Of a stretch of 64,000 nucleotides of DNA, positions 55,357 to 63,446 are shown piece by piece. A model generated the notes under the pieces. That model had not been told where the DNA came from. It did no database searches and saw only the letters and a list, made by a program, of their open reading frames with translations. Origin of the DNA: an uncultured Devosia sp. (lineage in GTDB: Bacteria; Pseudomonadota; Alphaproteobacteria; Rhizobiales; Devosiaceae). The position numbers and the translations under genes are program-made. The stretch's first letter is position 1. Each line of letters opens with the position of its first letter. The stretch spans positions 52,035 to 116,034 of the forward strand of contig NZ_CAMLHM010000005.1 of NCBI RefSeq assembly GCF_946479885.1, read 5' to 3'.

Positions 55357-56141
55357 GTCTTGCTGCCTCCGGAGGTGGGAGATTCGCCGATCCGCAGTTC
55401 GGCGACGAAATCATAGGTGTCGCCCCGATAGATGGAGCGGGTGAATTCGATGACGCGCCCGGAGGCGAGATAAGAGGTGCGCTCGATGTTGAGACCGGCC
55501 GACCCCGCCGGCACGCGCAACAGCTCCGCATCCTCTTCGCCCAGATTGGCGGCGCGGATGCGCTGGATGGCGCGAATGGGGCGGTTGCCCGACTTGTCGA
55601 GATGCTTATAGAGGCTGTCGCCGATCGCGGTTGGATCGGGCAGCACGCGCGAGGAGAGGCTGGCGCGCTCGATGGCCAGGGGGGTTTCGCCGGTGAGGCG
55701 CAGGCGCGAGATGCGCGCCACCTGCTCGCCCGAGCTGAGGCCAAGAATGATGGTTTCTTCGGGCGATGGCAGGTAGAGCCCGCGATCGAGCCACTCGGCG
55801 CGCACGGCCATGCCGCGCCGCGCCATATCTTCGGTGAAGGAGGTCAATTGCGAGAGCGACTGCTCGACCCGCTGGGTCTGCGGGGCGACAAAGGTGCCCG
55901 AGCCATGACGCTGCACCAGCACGCCGTCCTTGACCAGTTGCAGCACGGCCTTGCGCACGGTGACGCGCGATACATCGACCTTGGTCGCCAGATCGCGCTC
56001 GGACGGGAGGGCATCGCCGGGGTTGATGGCGCCGCTGTGGATGGCATCCTCGATCCAGCGCTTGAGCTGGAGATAGAGCGGCCCACCCGAAGGCAGCACG
56101 ACAGGACCATCGGCAAAGAAACCGTTCGAGACGTCGGTCAC
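55353..56141 (-). CDS. GntR-family regulator (HutC/NagR-like)
   Basis: This 262-residue repressor has an N-terminal winged helix (residues about 20-90: LYLQLKRWIEDAIHSGAINP, DALPSERDLATKVDVSRVTV) and a C-terminal UTRA ligand domain (LSQLTSFTEDMARRGMAVRA). It is the first gene of the nagA set and divergent from murQ. In other bacteria NagR/NagQ-type proteins sense GlcNAc-6-phosphate or GlcN-6-phosphate. AATACCA-type repeats in the 263-base divergent region are candidate operators. The ligand is inferred. Confidence 0.88.
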   Translation of the reverse strand: MTDVSNGFFADGPVVLPSGGPLYLQLKRWIEDAIHSGAINPGDALPSERDLATKVDVSRVTVRKAVLQLVKDGVLVQRHGSGTFVAPQTQRVEQSLSQLTSFTEDMARRGMAVRAEWLDRGLYLPSPEETIILGLSSGEQVARISRLRLTGETPLAIERASLSSRVLPDPTAIGDSLYKHLDKSGNRPIRAIQRIRAANLGEEDAELLRVPAGSAGLNIERTSYLASGRVIEFTRSIYRGDTYDFVAELRIGESPTSGGSKT

Positions 56142-56230
56142 TGTTCCCCCCTCGCCTTGTTGCGATCAGCGGTGCAATCCATATCACTAAATATCCGCGG
56201 GTTGGCCAAGCCATCCTCCCTCGCCATCAT

Positions 56231-56371
56231 AATACCAATAAAATACCATTCACCAACCCCCAAATCGTTTTTCTGCACAAACGAAGCATGGTGCTGGCGG
56301 AATTGGGCTTTTGGGGTTTGCCCGACTGCAAATGGGGTCAGGTTTCTGCCCTTGGCTAGACAAGTGGTATT
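56231..56371. promoter_or_regulatory. Candidate GntR operator cluster between gntR and murQ
   Basis: AATACCA occurs at 56231-56237 and 56242-56248, exactly 11 bases apart (one helical turn), and its inverse TGGTATT at 56365-56371, before the murQ start at 56405. GntR/HutC proteins bind short inverse half-sites. This is an inference from spacing and context. Confidence 0.4.
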
Positions 56372-56404
56372 TTTTTGGCATTATTGCCGCAAGCGGAGAA
56401 TGGC

Positions 56405-57301
56405 ATGAGCGCGACCCAAACAGAGATGACCCATGCGAGTGCCAAGGGGTTCGACACCAGGTCGCCCGAGGACGCGCTGGCGATTCTCGCGATCGCGCAG
56501 GCCGAGGCGGCGCGTGCGGTGCAGGACGCGGTGCCTGACATCGCACGGGCAGCACAACTGGCAGCAGATTGCATCACCAACGGGGGGCGATTGATCTATG
56601 TGGCAGCCGGCAGTTCGGGCCTGATGGCGCTGGCCGACGCGCTGGAACTGCCGGGCACCTATGGCCTGGCGCGTGACCGCATCAAGGTGCTGCTGGCCGG
56701 CGGAATTGCCGGCCTGACCAATATGGAAGGCGCGCCCGAGGATGACGCCGATGCGGCGCGGACTGAAATTGCAGAAGCCGGCGTGGGACCGGGCGACTGC
56801 GTCATCGCCCTGACCGCCAGCGGCTACACGCCCTATCCGATGGCCGCAGTCGAGGCGGCACGCGCGGCCGGGGCAAGAACCATCGGCATGAGCAACAATC
56901 GCGGCGCGCCGCTGTTGGACAAGGTCGACGTCGCCATCTGCCTGTCGACGCCGCCCGAAGTGATTGCCGGCTCGACCCGCATGGGTGCGGGCACGGCGCA
57001 GAAGATCGCGCTCAACATGCTGTCGACCATGATGGCCGTTCACCTGGGCCATGTGCATGACGGATTCATGGTCAACCTCATCGCCGACAACGCAAAACTG
57101 CGCGGCCGGGCCCGCCGCATCGTGATGGCGGTGAGCGGTGTGCCCGAGGACAAAGCCGCGGCGGCGCTGGAGCAGGCGGAAGGCGCGGTGAAGGTGGCGA
57201 TCGTGCTGGCCGCGGGCGCTGCCGGCGTCAACGACGCCAAGCGGCTGCTGGCAGAGAACGGTGGCCACCTGCGGCCATCGCTGAAGGCGCTGGGCCGGTA
57301 G
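56405..57301 (+). CDS. murQ: N-acetylmuramic acid 6-phosphate etherase
   Basis: MurQ cleaves the lactyl ether of MurNAc-6-phosphate, yielding GlcNAc-6-phosphate for NagA. The 298-residue protein shows the family pattern RLIYVAAGSSGLMALADALE, VIALTASGYTPYPMAAVEAA and GSTRMGAGTAQKIALNMLS, and ends in a small UBA-like region (KAAAALEQAEGAVKVAIVLA). The start at 56405 has GCGGAG upstream; an in-frame ATG at 56375 lacks one. It is divergent from gntR and probably controlled by it. The kinases that supply MurNAc-6-phosphate are not in the window. Confidence 0.92.
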   Translation: MSATQTEMTHASAKGFDTRSPEDALAILAIAQAEAARAVQDAVPDIARAAQLAADCITNGGRLIYVAAGSSGLMALADALELPGTYGLARDRIKVLLAGGIAGLTNMEGAPEDDADAARTEIAEAGVGPGDCVIALTASGYTPYPMAAVEAARAAGARTIGMSNNRGAPLLDKVDVAICLSTPPEVIAGSTRMGAGTAQKIALNMLSTMMAVHLGHVHDGFMVNLIADNAKLRGRARRIVMAVSGVPEDKAAAALEQAEGAVKVAIVLAAGAAGVNDAKRLLAENGGHLRPSLKALGR

Positions 57302-57410
57302 CGGCGCGGCGATCTCGAGCCGACGGAAAATTTCAAAAAACTCCTGCGGTCTTGTCGAAGCGCGCCGACGCCGTTCGTCGCTGACATGAAAGCCAATTCA
57401 GGAGCGCAAA

Positions 57411-57893
57411 ATGGCCAATACCCTTCCCACCCAGGATACCGACCGCGACCTCGTGCTGAGCCGTGTGCTCAATGCACCGCGCGACAAGGTCTATCAGTGC
57501 TGGACGCAACCCGATCTGCTCAAGCAGTGGTTCGCGCCCAAGCCGTGGACGACGCCCAAGATCGAGACCGACCTGCGGCCCGGCGGCGGCAGCGTTTTCA
57601 CCATGGCCGACGAGAACGGCAACGAATACCCCAATGCCGGGCAATATCTGGAGATCGTGCCCAACGAAAAGCTGGTGTTCACCGATGCCTTTACCGGCGA
57701 CTGGGCACCATCGGCCAAGCCGTTCTTCACCGCCATCCTGACCTTTGAGGACGCCGGCGAGGGCAAGACCCGCTACACCGCCGTCGCCCGTCACTGGACC
57801 ACCGAGGATGCCGACGCGCACAAGAAGATGGGCTTCCATGAAGGCTGGGGCATGTGCGCCGCGCAGCTCGAAGAGCTGGCCGCCCGCATCTGA
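57411..57893 (+). CDS. SRPBCC (AHSA1-like) protein
   Basis: This 160-residue START-like protein begins TDRDLVLSRVLNAPRDKVYQ with CWTQPDLLKQWFAPKPWTT, typical of the AHSA1/CalC group. ENGNEYPNAGQYLEIVPNEK and EGWGMCAAQLEELAAR follow. Such proteins bind hydrophobic ligands or help chaperones; many are near ArsR regulators, but none is seen here. CAGGAG precedes the ATG. It is 110 bases after murQ and followed by a stem-loop. Confidence 0.88.
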   Translation: MANTLPTQDTDRDLVLSRVLNAPRDKVYQCWTQPDLLKQWFAPKPWTTPKIETDLRPGGGSVFTMADENGNEYPNAGQYLEIVPNEKLVFTDAFTGDWAPSAKPFFTAILTFEDAGEGKTRYTAVARHWTTEDADAHKKMGFHEGWGMCAAQLEELAARI

Positions 57894-57903
57894 CGATCAA
57901 GAA

Positions 57904-57939
57904 GAAGGGCCCGCGCTTGCGGCTTGGTGCGAGCCCTTC
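57904..57939 (+). terminator. Stem-loop after the SRPBCC gene
   Basis: GAAGGGC (57904-57910) pairs with GCCCTTC (57933-57939), extended inside by GCGC/GCG. It begins 11 bases after the stop. The following run is C-rich, so termination may need Rho. Confidence 0.6.
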
Positions 57940-58563
57940 CCCTGGTTGCATGCAGGCAAAACCTGCGCCATTGCCGGCCCCGGCGCCATAGGGCTGCGGG
58001 CAGGACGGCCATGCATCGACAATGCTTGCGGTGGCGCTCCGATAATGCCGGGCGAGTCCGCCGCACCGCGACATAACCCGAAAAGCCATGGAACGCATGT
58101 TTCAAAATTGGAACGCGCTAGATGGTTCATTCGAAACCAATCGCGCGGATCGCGAAAGCGCGCGAAGGCGGCCGCGGTCGGCCACCAGACTTGCCGCCCA
58201 GGCGGGTGCGAACAGGTCGCCGGGTTTGCCAGGCGGGGATCTCGCTGGCGTGAAAGACATGTCACCCTTGCGTTACCGGATCGTCGGATAAACGCCTTAC
58301 GCCAGATAGTTATCTTGTCATGACCGACTGTCACAATCGGGCCGCGGGCGGAAAACGTGATGCTGTTACACCACTGTCGCAGAGCTGTGATTTGTAGCTC
58401 CACATCGCAGCGTCGCATGGCGGCGGGTTTCCGCTTGCATAATTTTTCGGCCGGGAGTTAGCTTTCGTTCGGGAGAGGTCGACGCAAGATCGATGAAACC
58501 TACGAGCGGACCTACCCGCCTCGTGGAACATCCGTTCCAGCGAACGGACTTTGGGAGATAACA
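57940..58563. other. Long gene-free region before the ABC importer
   Basis: About 620 bases carry no supportable gene; short frames lack ribosome sites. It includes GCGCGGATCGCGAAAGCGCG-type palindromes near 58143 and two TGTCA words (58316 and 58329), 13 bases apart. The last 250 bases are more A/T-rich and are probably the promoter and leader of the importer operon. Confidence 0.5.
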
Positions 58564-59712
58564 ATGAAACGGCGTGATTTCATGCTCGCTGCCGGCACGG
58601 CTGCCGGCGCCCTGATGCTGCCTCGCATGTCCTTTGGCGCCGAAGGCGTCATCGACGTCTATTTCAGCTCCGACCAGAACGTCATCGACTTCTGGACCAA
58701 TGTGGTGAAGCCCAAATTCGAGGCCGCCAATGCCGGCGTGACGCTCAACCTGGTGGATGGCGGCGATGGCGCCGGCGTCGCTGCCATTGGCGACCGTGCC
58801 CTGGCCGCCCTGGCCAGTGGCGCCGATCCGCAGGCCGACCTGTTCGAAGGCTTCGACACCCGCGTGACCGTGGATGGCATTGCCAAGGGTCTCTATGTCG
58901 ACTTCGAGACGGCGGGCCTGAGCAATTACGGCAAGATCAATCCACTGGCCTTCGACATTCCGACCAACCTGCCCTATCGCGGCTCGCAGGTCCTGCTGGC
59001 TTACGACACGACCAAGCTCGATCCGGCCAATGCCCCCAAGAGCTGGCCGGACCTCATCGCCTGGATCAAGGCCAATCCCGGCCAGTTCATCTATAATCGT
59101 CCCAACAAGGGCGGTTCGGGCGGCAACTTCGTGCGCCGCGCCATCCTCGAGGCCAATGGCAAGGATCCATCCAAGTTCAAGGTCGACAATTACACCGCTG
59201 AAGCGGGCGACGCCATGCTGAACCCGGCCTGGGACATCCTGATGGATCTGGCGCCGTCACTGTTCGACGGTGGCGCCTATACCTCGGGCAATACCCAGTC
59301 GATCCAGTTGCTCAGCCAGTCGGCCGTGACGATGATCCCGGCCTGGTCGGACCAGGCGCTGTCGGCCATCGCCCAGGGCGTGCTGCCCGAAACCACGGGC
59401 CTGGTGCAGCTCAGCGACCTCGGCCTACCGGGCGGCTTCACCAAGCTGGCCGTGCTCAGCAACGGCGCCAACAAGGACGCCGCGCTCAAGCTCGCCGACT
59501 TCCTGCTGACCGAGGAAATCCAGTCGGCCGTGCTGACTGAACTCGGCGGCTTCCCGGGCGTGTCGTGGGACCATGTCTCGCCCGAACTGCGCGAGAAGTT
59601 CGCCGACATCATCCCCAACACCATCCCGACTTTCCCGGGCGGCGATTGGGAAAAGGCCGTCAATGACGGCTGGTATCGTGCCGTGGCGCCAAACGTGGAC
59701 CCGGCTTCGTGA
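58564..59712 (+). CDS. ABC transporter binding protein (family 1/6, iron/phosphonate/spermidine-like fold)
   Basis: This 382-residue periplasmic protein has a Tat-type signal (MKRRDFMLAAGTAAGALML, cut near SFG/A). The mature protein begins VIDVYFSSDQNVIDFWTNVV and contains NRPNKGGSGGNFVRRAIL, a likely ligand loop, and GGDWEKAVNDGWYRAV at the end. The fold belongs to the group that binds ferric ion, phosphonates or phosphodiesters. The context with GDPD favours a glycerophosphodiester. GGGAG precedes the ATG. It leads a five-gene operon with overlapping genes. Confidence 0.87.
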   Translation: MKRRDFMLAAGTAAGALMLPRMSFGAEGVIDVYFSSDQNVIDFWTNVVKPKFEAANAGVTLNLVDGGDGAGVAAIGDRALAALASGADPQADLFEGFDTRVTVDGIAKGLYVDFETAGLSNYGKINPLAFDIPTNLPYRGSQVLLAYDTTKLDPANAPKSWPDLIAWIKANPGQFIYNRPNKGGSGGNFVRRAILEANGKDPSKFKVDNYTAEAGDAMLNPAWDILMDLAPSLFDGGAYTSGNTQSIQLLSQSAVTMIPAWSDQALSAIAQGVLPETTGLVQLSDLGLPGGFTKLAVLSNGANKDAALKLADFLLTEEIQSAVLTELGGFPGVSWDHVSPELREKFADIIPNTIPTFPGGDWEKAVNDGWYRAVAPNVDPAS

Positions 59713-60587
59713 CAGCACTCGACGCGGGCCAGCCAGCGCTCGCCGCACCCGAACGCAGGAGGCCGATTGGCCTCCTGCTGGTTGCCGTTCCGGTCTTGCT
59801 GGTAATCTGGCTCATCATCTGGCCGATCATTTCGGCGGTTATCCAGACTGTCTGGGTCAAGACCCCGGATGGCGGCGGCGCCTTTTCCGTCGAGACCTAC
59901 CGCTTCTTCTTTTCGGACGGCTATAGCCTATCCAACCTGTCGATGACGCTGTGGACCACAGGCGTCTGTGCCATCCTGCTGCTGGTGGTGTGCCTGCCCA
60001 TCGCGCTCTACCTGCGCTTTTCGGACAGCAAGGTCGCCGCCTATGTGCAAGGCCTCGCCATCTTTCCGATGTTCGTGCCCTCGATCATCCTCAGCTTCGC
60101 CTTCATCCGCGTGCTCGGTCCCAATGGCACGGTCGACCTGCTGCTCAATGCCGTCGGCCTGCCCAAGATCCGCTCGCCCTATCTGACGCCCTGGGGGCCG
60201 GTGATTGGCCTGGTCTGGGACAATATTCCGCTCACCGTGCTGATCCTGCTGTCGGGGCTGGGCAATGTGTCCAACCAGGCGATCGAGGCGGCGCGCGATG
60301 TCGGCGCGGGCCGGTTTGCCCTCTTGTGGCACATCATCCTGCCACGTATCTCGAACTCGATCCTGGTGGCGATCTCGTTCGCCGTGCTGGGCATCTTCTC
60401 GGCCTTCACCCTGCCCTATGTGCTCGGCCCCGCGGCGCCCGAAATGATGGGGCCGTTCATGCAGCGTACTTTCCGCGAGCTGTTCGAGCCGCAGACGGCC
60501 ATCACCCAGGCCGTGATCACCTTCGGCTTCTGTATTGTGTTTGGCCTGTTCTACGTGCGCTCGGTCGCCAGGAACCAGGCGCCATGA
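59709..60587 (+). CDS. ABC transporter permease 1 (iron/phosphonate type)
   Basis: This 292-residue inner-membrane permease starts at GTG 59709, overlapping the binding-protein stop (GTGA). Six hydrophobic segments are seen, starting RRPIGLLLVAVPVLLVIWLI. The EAA loop reads IEAARDVGAGRFALLWHIIL. The next gene overlaps by four bases. With it, this forms the membrane channel of the importer. Confidence 0.9.
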   Translation: MTALDAGQPALAAPERRRPIGLLLVAVPVLLVIWLIIWPIISAVIQTVWVKTPDGGGAFSVETYRFFFSDGYSLSNLSMTLWTTGVCAILLLVVCLPIALYLRFSDSKVAAYVQGLAIFPMFVPSIILSFAFIRVLGPNGTVDLLLNAVGLPKIRSPYLTPWGPVIGLVWDNIPLTVLILLSGLGNVSNQAIEAARDVGAGRFALLWHIILPRISNSILVAISFAVLGIFSAFTLPYVLGPAAPEMMGPFMQRTFRELFEPQTAITQAVITFGFCIVFGLFYVRSVARNQAP

Positions 60588-61405
60588 CATCAGCAACTAT
60601 CCGCCGTCCGGTCGATTGGACCGGCATTGTCTTCGCCGCGGTGCTGACCCTGGTCATCGTGCTGCCGCTGGTCGTGGTGGGCACCTGGGCCTTCACCAAT
60701 GTGTGGCGCTTTCCCTCGGTCATCCCGCAGGAATTCGGGCTCAAATTCTGGAACCAGACGCTGGCACGCGCCGACGTCTGGAGTTCGATCACCATGAGCC
60801 TGACGCTGGCAACGACGGTGACGTTCCTGTCGGCGCTGATCTGCCTGCCGGCGGCCTATGCTTTCGCCCGGCTGGATTTTCCGGGCCGCAGCATCCTGTT
60901 CTTCTCGTTCCTGGCCGGCCACGCCTTCCCCAAATTCGGGCTGCTGGTCGCTATTGCCGGCATTTTCCTGCAGCTCAATCTCATCGGCACCTTCTGGGGC
61001 GTGGTGCTGATCCAGCTCGTGGGCACGCTGCTGTTCATGATCTGGATTCCGGTGGCGGCCTTCCAGGCGGTGGACCGGCGCATGGAAGAGGCGGCGCGCG
61101 ATGTGGGCGCCAGCCCGATGCGCGTCTTCTGGTCGATCACCCTGCCGCAGGCCGGCCCGACCATCGCCGCAGCGATCCTGCTCAGCTTTGTGGGTACGTT
61201 CTACGAAACCGAAGGCGCCTGGCTGATCGGCGCGCCGCAGGTGCGCACGCTGCCGGTGCTGATGATCTCGTTCATCAACAACCAGCCGGTGATCCAATAT
61301 GGCGCGGTGCTGTCCGTGCTGCTCTGGGTGCCGAGCTTCATTGCGCTGCTGTTTGCGCGTCGCGTCGTCAATTCCGGTTCATTTGCCCGCGGGTTCGGGG
61401 GCTAG
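60584..61405 (+). CDS. ABC transporter permease 2 (iron/phosphonate type)
   Basis: This 273-residue inner-membrane permease starts MTSATIRRPVDWTGIVFAAV and has about six helices. Its EAA loop is MEEAARDVGASPMRVFWSIT. The start overlaps permease 1 by four bases. The gene could be overlooked because its frame is also open far upstream; the ATG at 60584 is the proper start. FVGTFYETEGAWLIGAPQVR is a distinctive C-terminal segment. Confidence 0.9.
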   Translation: MTSATIRRPVDWTGIVFAAVLTLVIVLPLVVVGTWAFTNVWRFPSVIPQEFGLKFWNQTLARADVWSSITMSLTLATTVTFLSALICLPAAYAFARLDFPGRSILFFSFLAGHAFPKFGLLVAIAGIFLQLNLIGTFWGVVLIQLVGTLLFMIWIPVAAFQAVDRRMEEAARDVGASPMRVFWSITLPQAGPTIAAAILLSFVGTFYETEGAWLIGAPQVRTLPVLMISFINNQPVIQYGAVLSVLLWVPSFIALLFARRVVNSGSFARGFGG

Positions 61406-61413
61406 GAAGACAT

Positions 61414-62451
61414 ATGTCCGTTCTCAAGATCAAAGACGTTTCCAAGATTTTTCCCGGCGGCGTGCATGCGGTGGAGAATTTCTCGCTCGATGTCGCCGAT
61501 GGCGAGCTGGTGTGCCTGCTTGGCCCGTCGGGCTCGGGCAAGTCGACACTGCTGCGCATGGTGGGCGGGTTCGAGCGGCCGACATCGGGCGAGATGACCA
61601 TCGATGGCGAGGACATCACCCATGTGCCGCCCGAGAAGCGGCCAACAGGCATGGTGTTCCAGAGCCATGCGCTGTGGACGCATATGAACGTGTTCAAGAA
61701 CCTGGCTTTCGGCCTCAAGCTGCGCAAGGTGGCGCCGGATGAGATCAAGCGCCGGGTCGAGGCGGTGCTCGATCTGGTCGGCCTCAGCGGCTATGGCACG
61801 CGGCATGTGGCCAAGCTGTCGGGCGGACAGCAGCAGCGCGTGGCGCTGGCGCGGTCGCTGGTGCTGGAGCCCAAGATTCTGCTGCTCGACGAGCCGTTTG
61901 CGAGCCTCGACCAGCACTTGCGCGAACGACTGCGCGAGGAAGTGCGCGACATCCAGCAACGGCTCAAGATCACCACGCTGTTCGTGACGCATGGGCAGGA
62001 CGAGGCGCTGTCGATGGCCGACCGGATCGTGGTGATGCGGGATGGCAAGACCGAGCAGATCGACCGCCCAGACGTGGTCTATCGCGAGCCGCGCACGCCG
62101 TTCGTGGCCGGCTTTATCGGCACGATGAACCTGATCGAGGGCAGTGTCGCCAATGGCGTGTTCAGCAAGGCGGGTTATTCGACGCCGCTGCCGGTGAGCG
62201 ACGGCCCGGCAATCCTGGCGGTGCGCCCGGAGGCGCTGGACCTGACGGTGGCCAGCGAGGGCAGCCAGGGCAAGGTGCATCGCGTCACCGACTATGGCAC
62301 CCATGGACTGGTCGATCTCGAACTCAACGACGCCACCCGCGTCAAGGCAATGGTCAGCCATCCCGACCTGTTCAAGGCAGGCCAGGGTGTGACCCTGGCG
62401 CCACGAACCATCGCCGCCTATCGGGATGGCGTGGTGATCCACCGGGCCTGA
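61414..62451 (+). CDS. ABC transporter ATP-binding protein
   Basis: This 345-residue ATPase has Walker A GPSGSGKST (37-45), signature LSGGQ (135-139), Walker B ILLLDEP (DE at 159-160) and the switch histidine in FVTHGQDEA. The C-terminal TOBE region starts near residue 260 (AILAVRPEALDLTV). It belongs to the PotA/FbpC/UgpC-like group that pairs with two separate permeases. GGAAG stands upstream of the ATG at 61414, which was chosen over the long upstream frame. The GDPD gene follows after two bases. Confidence 0.92.
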   Translation: MSVLKIKDVSKIFPGGVHAVENFSLDVADGELVCLLGPSGSGKSTLLRMVGGFERPTSGEMTIDGEDITHVPPEKRPTGMVFQSHALWTHMNVFKNLAFGLKLRKVAPDEIKRRVEAVLDLVGLSGYGTRHVAKLSGGQQQRVALARSLVLEPKILLLDEPFASLDQHLRERLREEVRDIQQRLKITTLFVTHGQDEALSMADRIVVMRDGKTEQIDRPDVVYREPRTPFVAGFIGTMNLIEGSVANGVFSKAGYSTPLPVSDGPAILAVRPEALDLTVASEGSQGKVHRVTDYGTHGLVDLELNDATRVKAMVSHPDLFKAGQGVTLAPRTIAAYRDGVVIHRA

Positions 62452-62453
62452 CC

Positions 62454-63287
62454 GTGACCGATCCGATCTTCATCGAACGAGATGGCCACCGCACGTGGCT
62501 CAAATGGCATCGGGCCCGGCGCAAGGCGAGCGACCCGGTGTTTACGGGTGGGCGTATTCTCGAGGGCATGCGGCTGGGGGCCAGCGTCGAGGTGGACCTG
62601 GTGGTCCATGCCGACCGCGGCTACGCCGTGCTGCACGATCTCAGCGTCGAGCGGGAGACGACCGGTAACGGCAAGGTTGCCGAACTCGGCGCCGCGGCTT
62701 TGCGCAGCCTGCACCTGCGCGGCAATGACGGCGCGCCGCTCGGCGAGCACGTGATGCTGCTGGAAGACCTCTGCGCGCTGCTAGCCCAGGGAGGCCTGCA
62801 TCCGGACGCGCTGCTGCAGCTCGACTATAAGGAGGACTCGCGGGCTCTTGACCCGGTGGCCGTGGCCTCTTTCAAGGCCAGCGTGGCGCCGGTGGCCCGG
62901 CACATGATCCTGTCGTCAGGCGATGCGGCATCGGTGCGGCTGCTGACCGAGGGCGTGGATGGCCTGCGCATCGGCTACGACCCCTGCCATGACGGTGCGA
63001 TCGAGCGGTTGATGCAAACGCAGGATTTTGCCGGTTTCGTGCGCGATGCGGTGGCGGTGTCACCAAAGGCCGAGATGATCTACCTGGCCTATCCGCTGGT
63101 GCTGGAGGCCGACCGGCTGGGCTTCGACATCATCGCGGCGTTTCACGCCGAGGGGCGCCGGATCGACGCCTATACGATCCAGCGCGCGGATGGCGTTTCC
63201 AAGCCACAGGTGGAGCGGCTGCTGGCGCTGAAAGTGGATCAGATCACGACGGATGATCCGGAGGGATTGCTGGCGTTGATGGGGTGA
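62454..63287 (+). CDS. Glycerophosphodiester phosphodiesterase-family protein
   Basis: This 277-residue cytoplasmic enzyme is of the GDPD TIM-barrel group. Motifs are KWHRARR (H19, R20), VEVDLVVHADRGYAVLHDLS (E46, D48, H61) and LLQLDYKED. It starts at GTG 62454. Usually the first motif is HRG; here it is HRA. The enzyme would split glycerophosphodiesters into glycerol-3-phosphate and an alcohol. Its close link to the importer suggests that the imported molecule is its substrate. No signal peptide, so it acts after uptake. Confidence 0.85.
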   Translation: MTDPIFIERDGHRTWLKWHRARRKASDPVFTGGRILEGMRLGASVEVDLVVHADRGYAVLHDLSVERETTGNGKVAELGAAALRSLHLRGNDGAPLGEHVMLLEDLCALLAQGGLHPDALLQLDYKEDSRALDPVAVASFKASVAPVARHMILSSGDAASVRLLTEGVDGLRIGYDPCHDGAIERLMQTQDFAGFVRDAVAVSPKAEMIYLAYPLVLEADRLGFDIIAAFHAEGRRIDAYTIQRADGVSKPQVERLLALKVDQITTDDPEGLLALMG

Positions 63288-63310
63288 GTGGTCGGACGCG
63301 CAAGAAGGAA

Positions 63311-63432
63311 GGATACCCCCTCCTAGCCTCCCCCTGAAAAGGGGGAGGAATCCGGCTGGTGGTTGTCGGAGATTGTGCCACCGACGCGATCTGTTCCTCC
63401 CCCTATCCGGGGGAGTCTAGGAGGGGGTATCC
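63311..63432. repeat. Dispersed palindromic element, family B, copy 2
   Basis: This 122-base unit starts GGATACCCCCTCCTAGCCTC and ends with the inverse AGGAGGGGGTATCC. The ends match copy 1 at 38803, while the 44-base middle is unrelated. It lies between the convergent GDPD and IMPase-family genes. Confidence 0.85.
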
Positions 63433-63446
63433 TCTTCAACAAACTA

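Noticed and set aside
58316..58333. Possible Pho box (two TGTCA words)
   Set aside because: The repeats are 13 bases apart instead of the 11 needed for PhoB, and flanking bases do not match.
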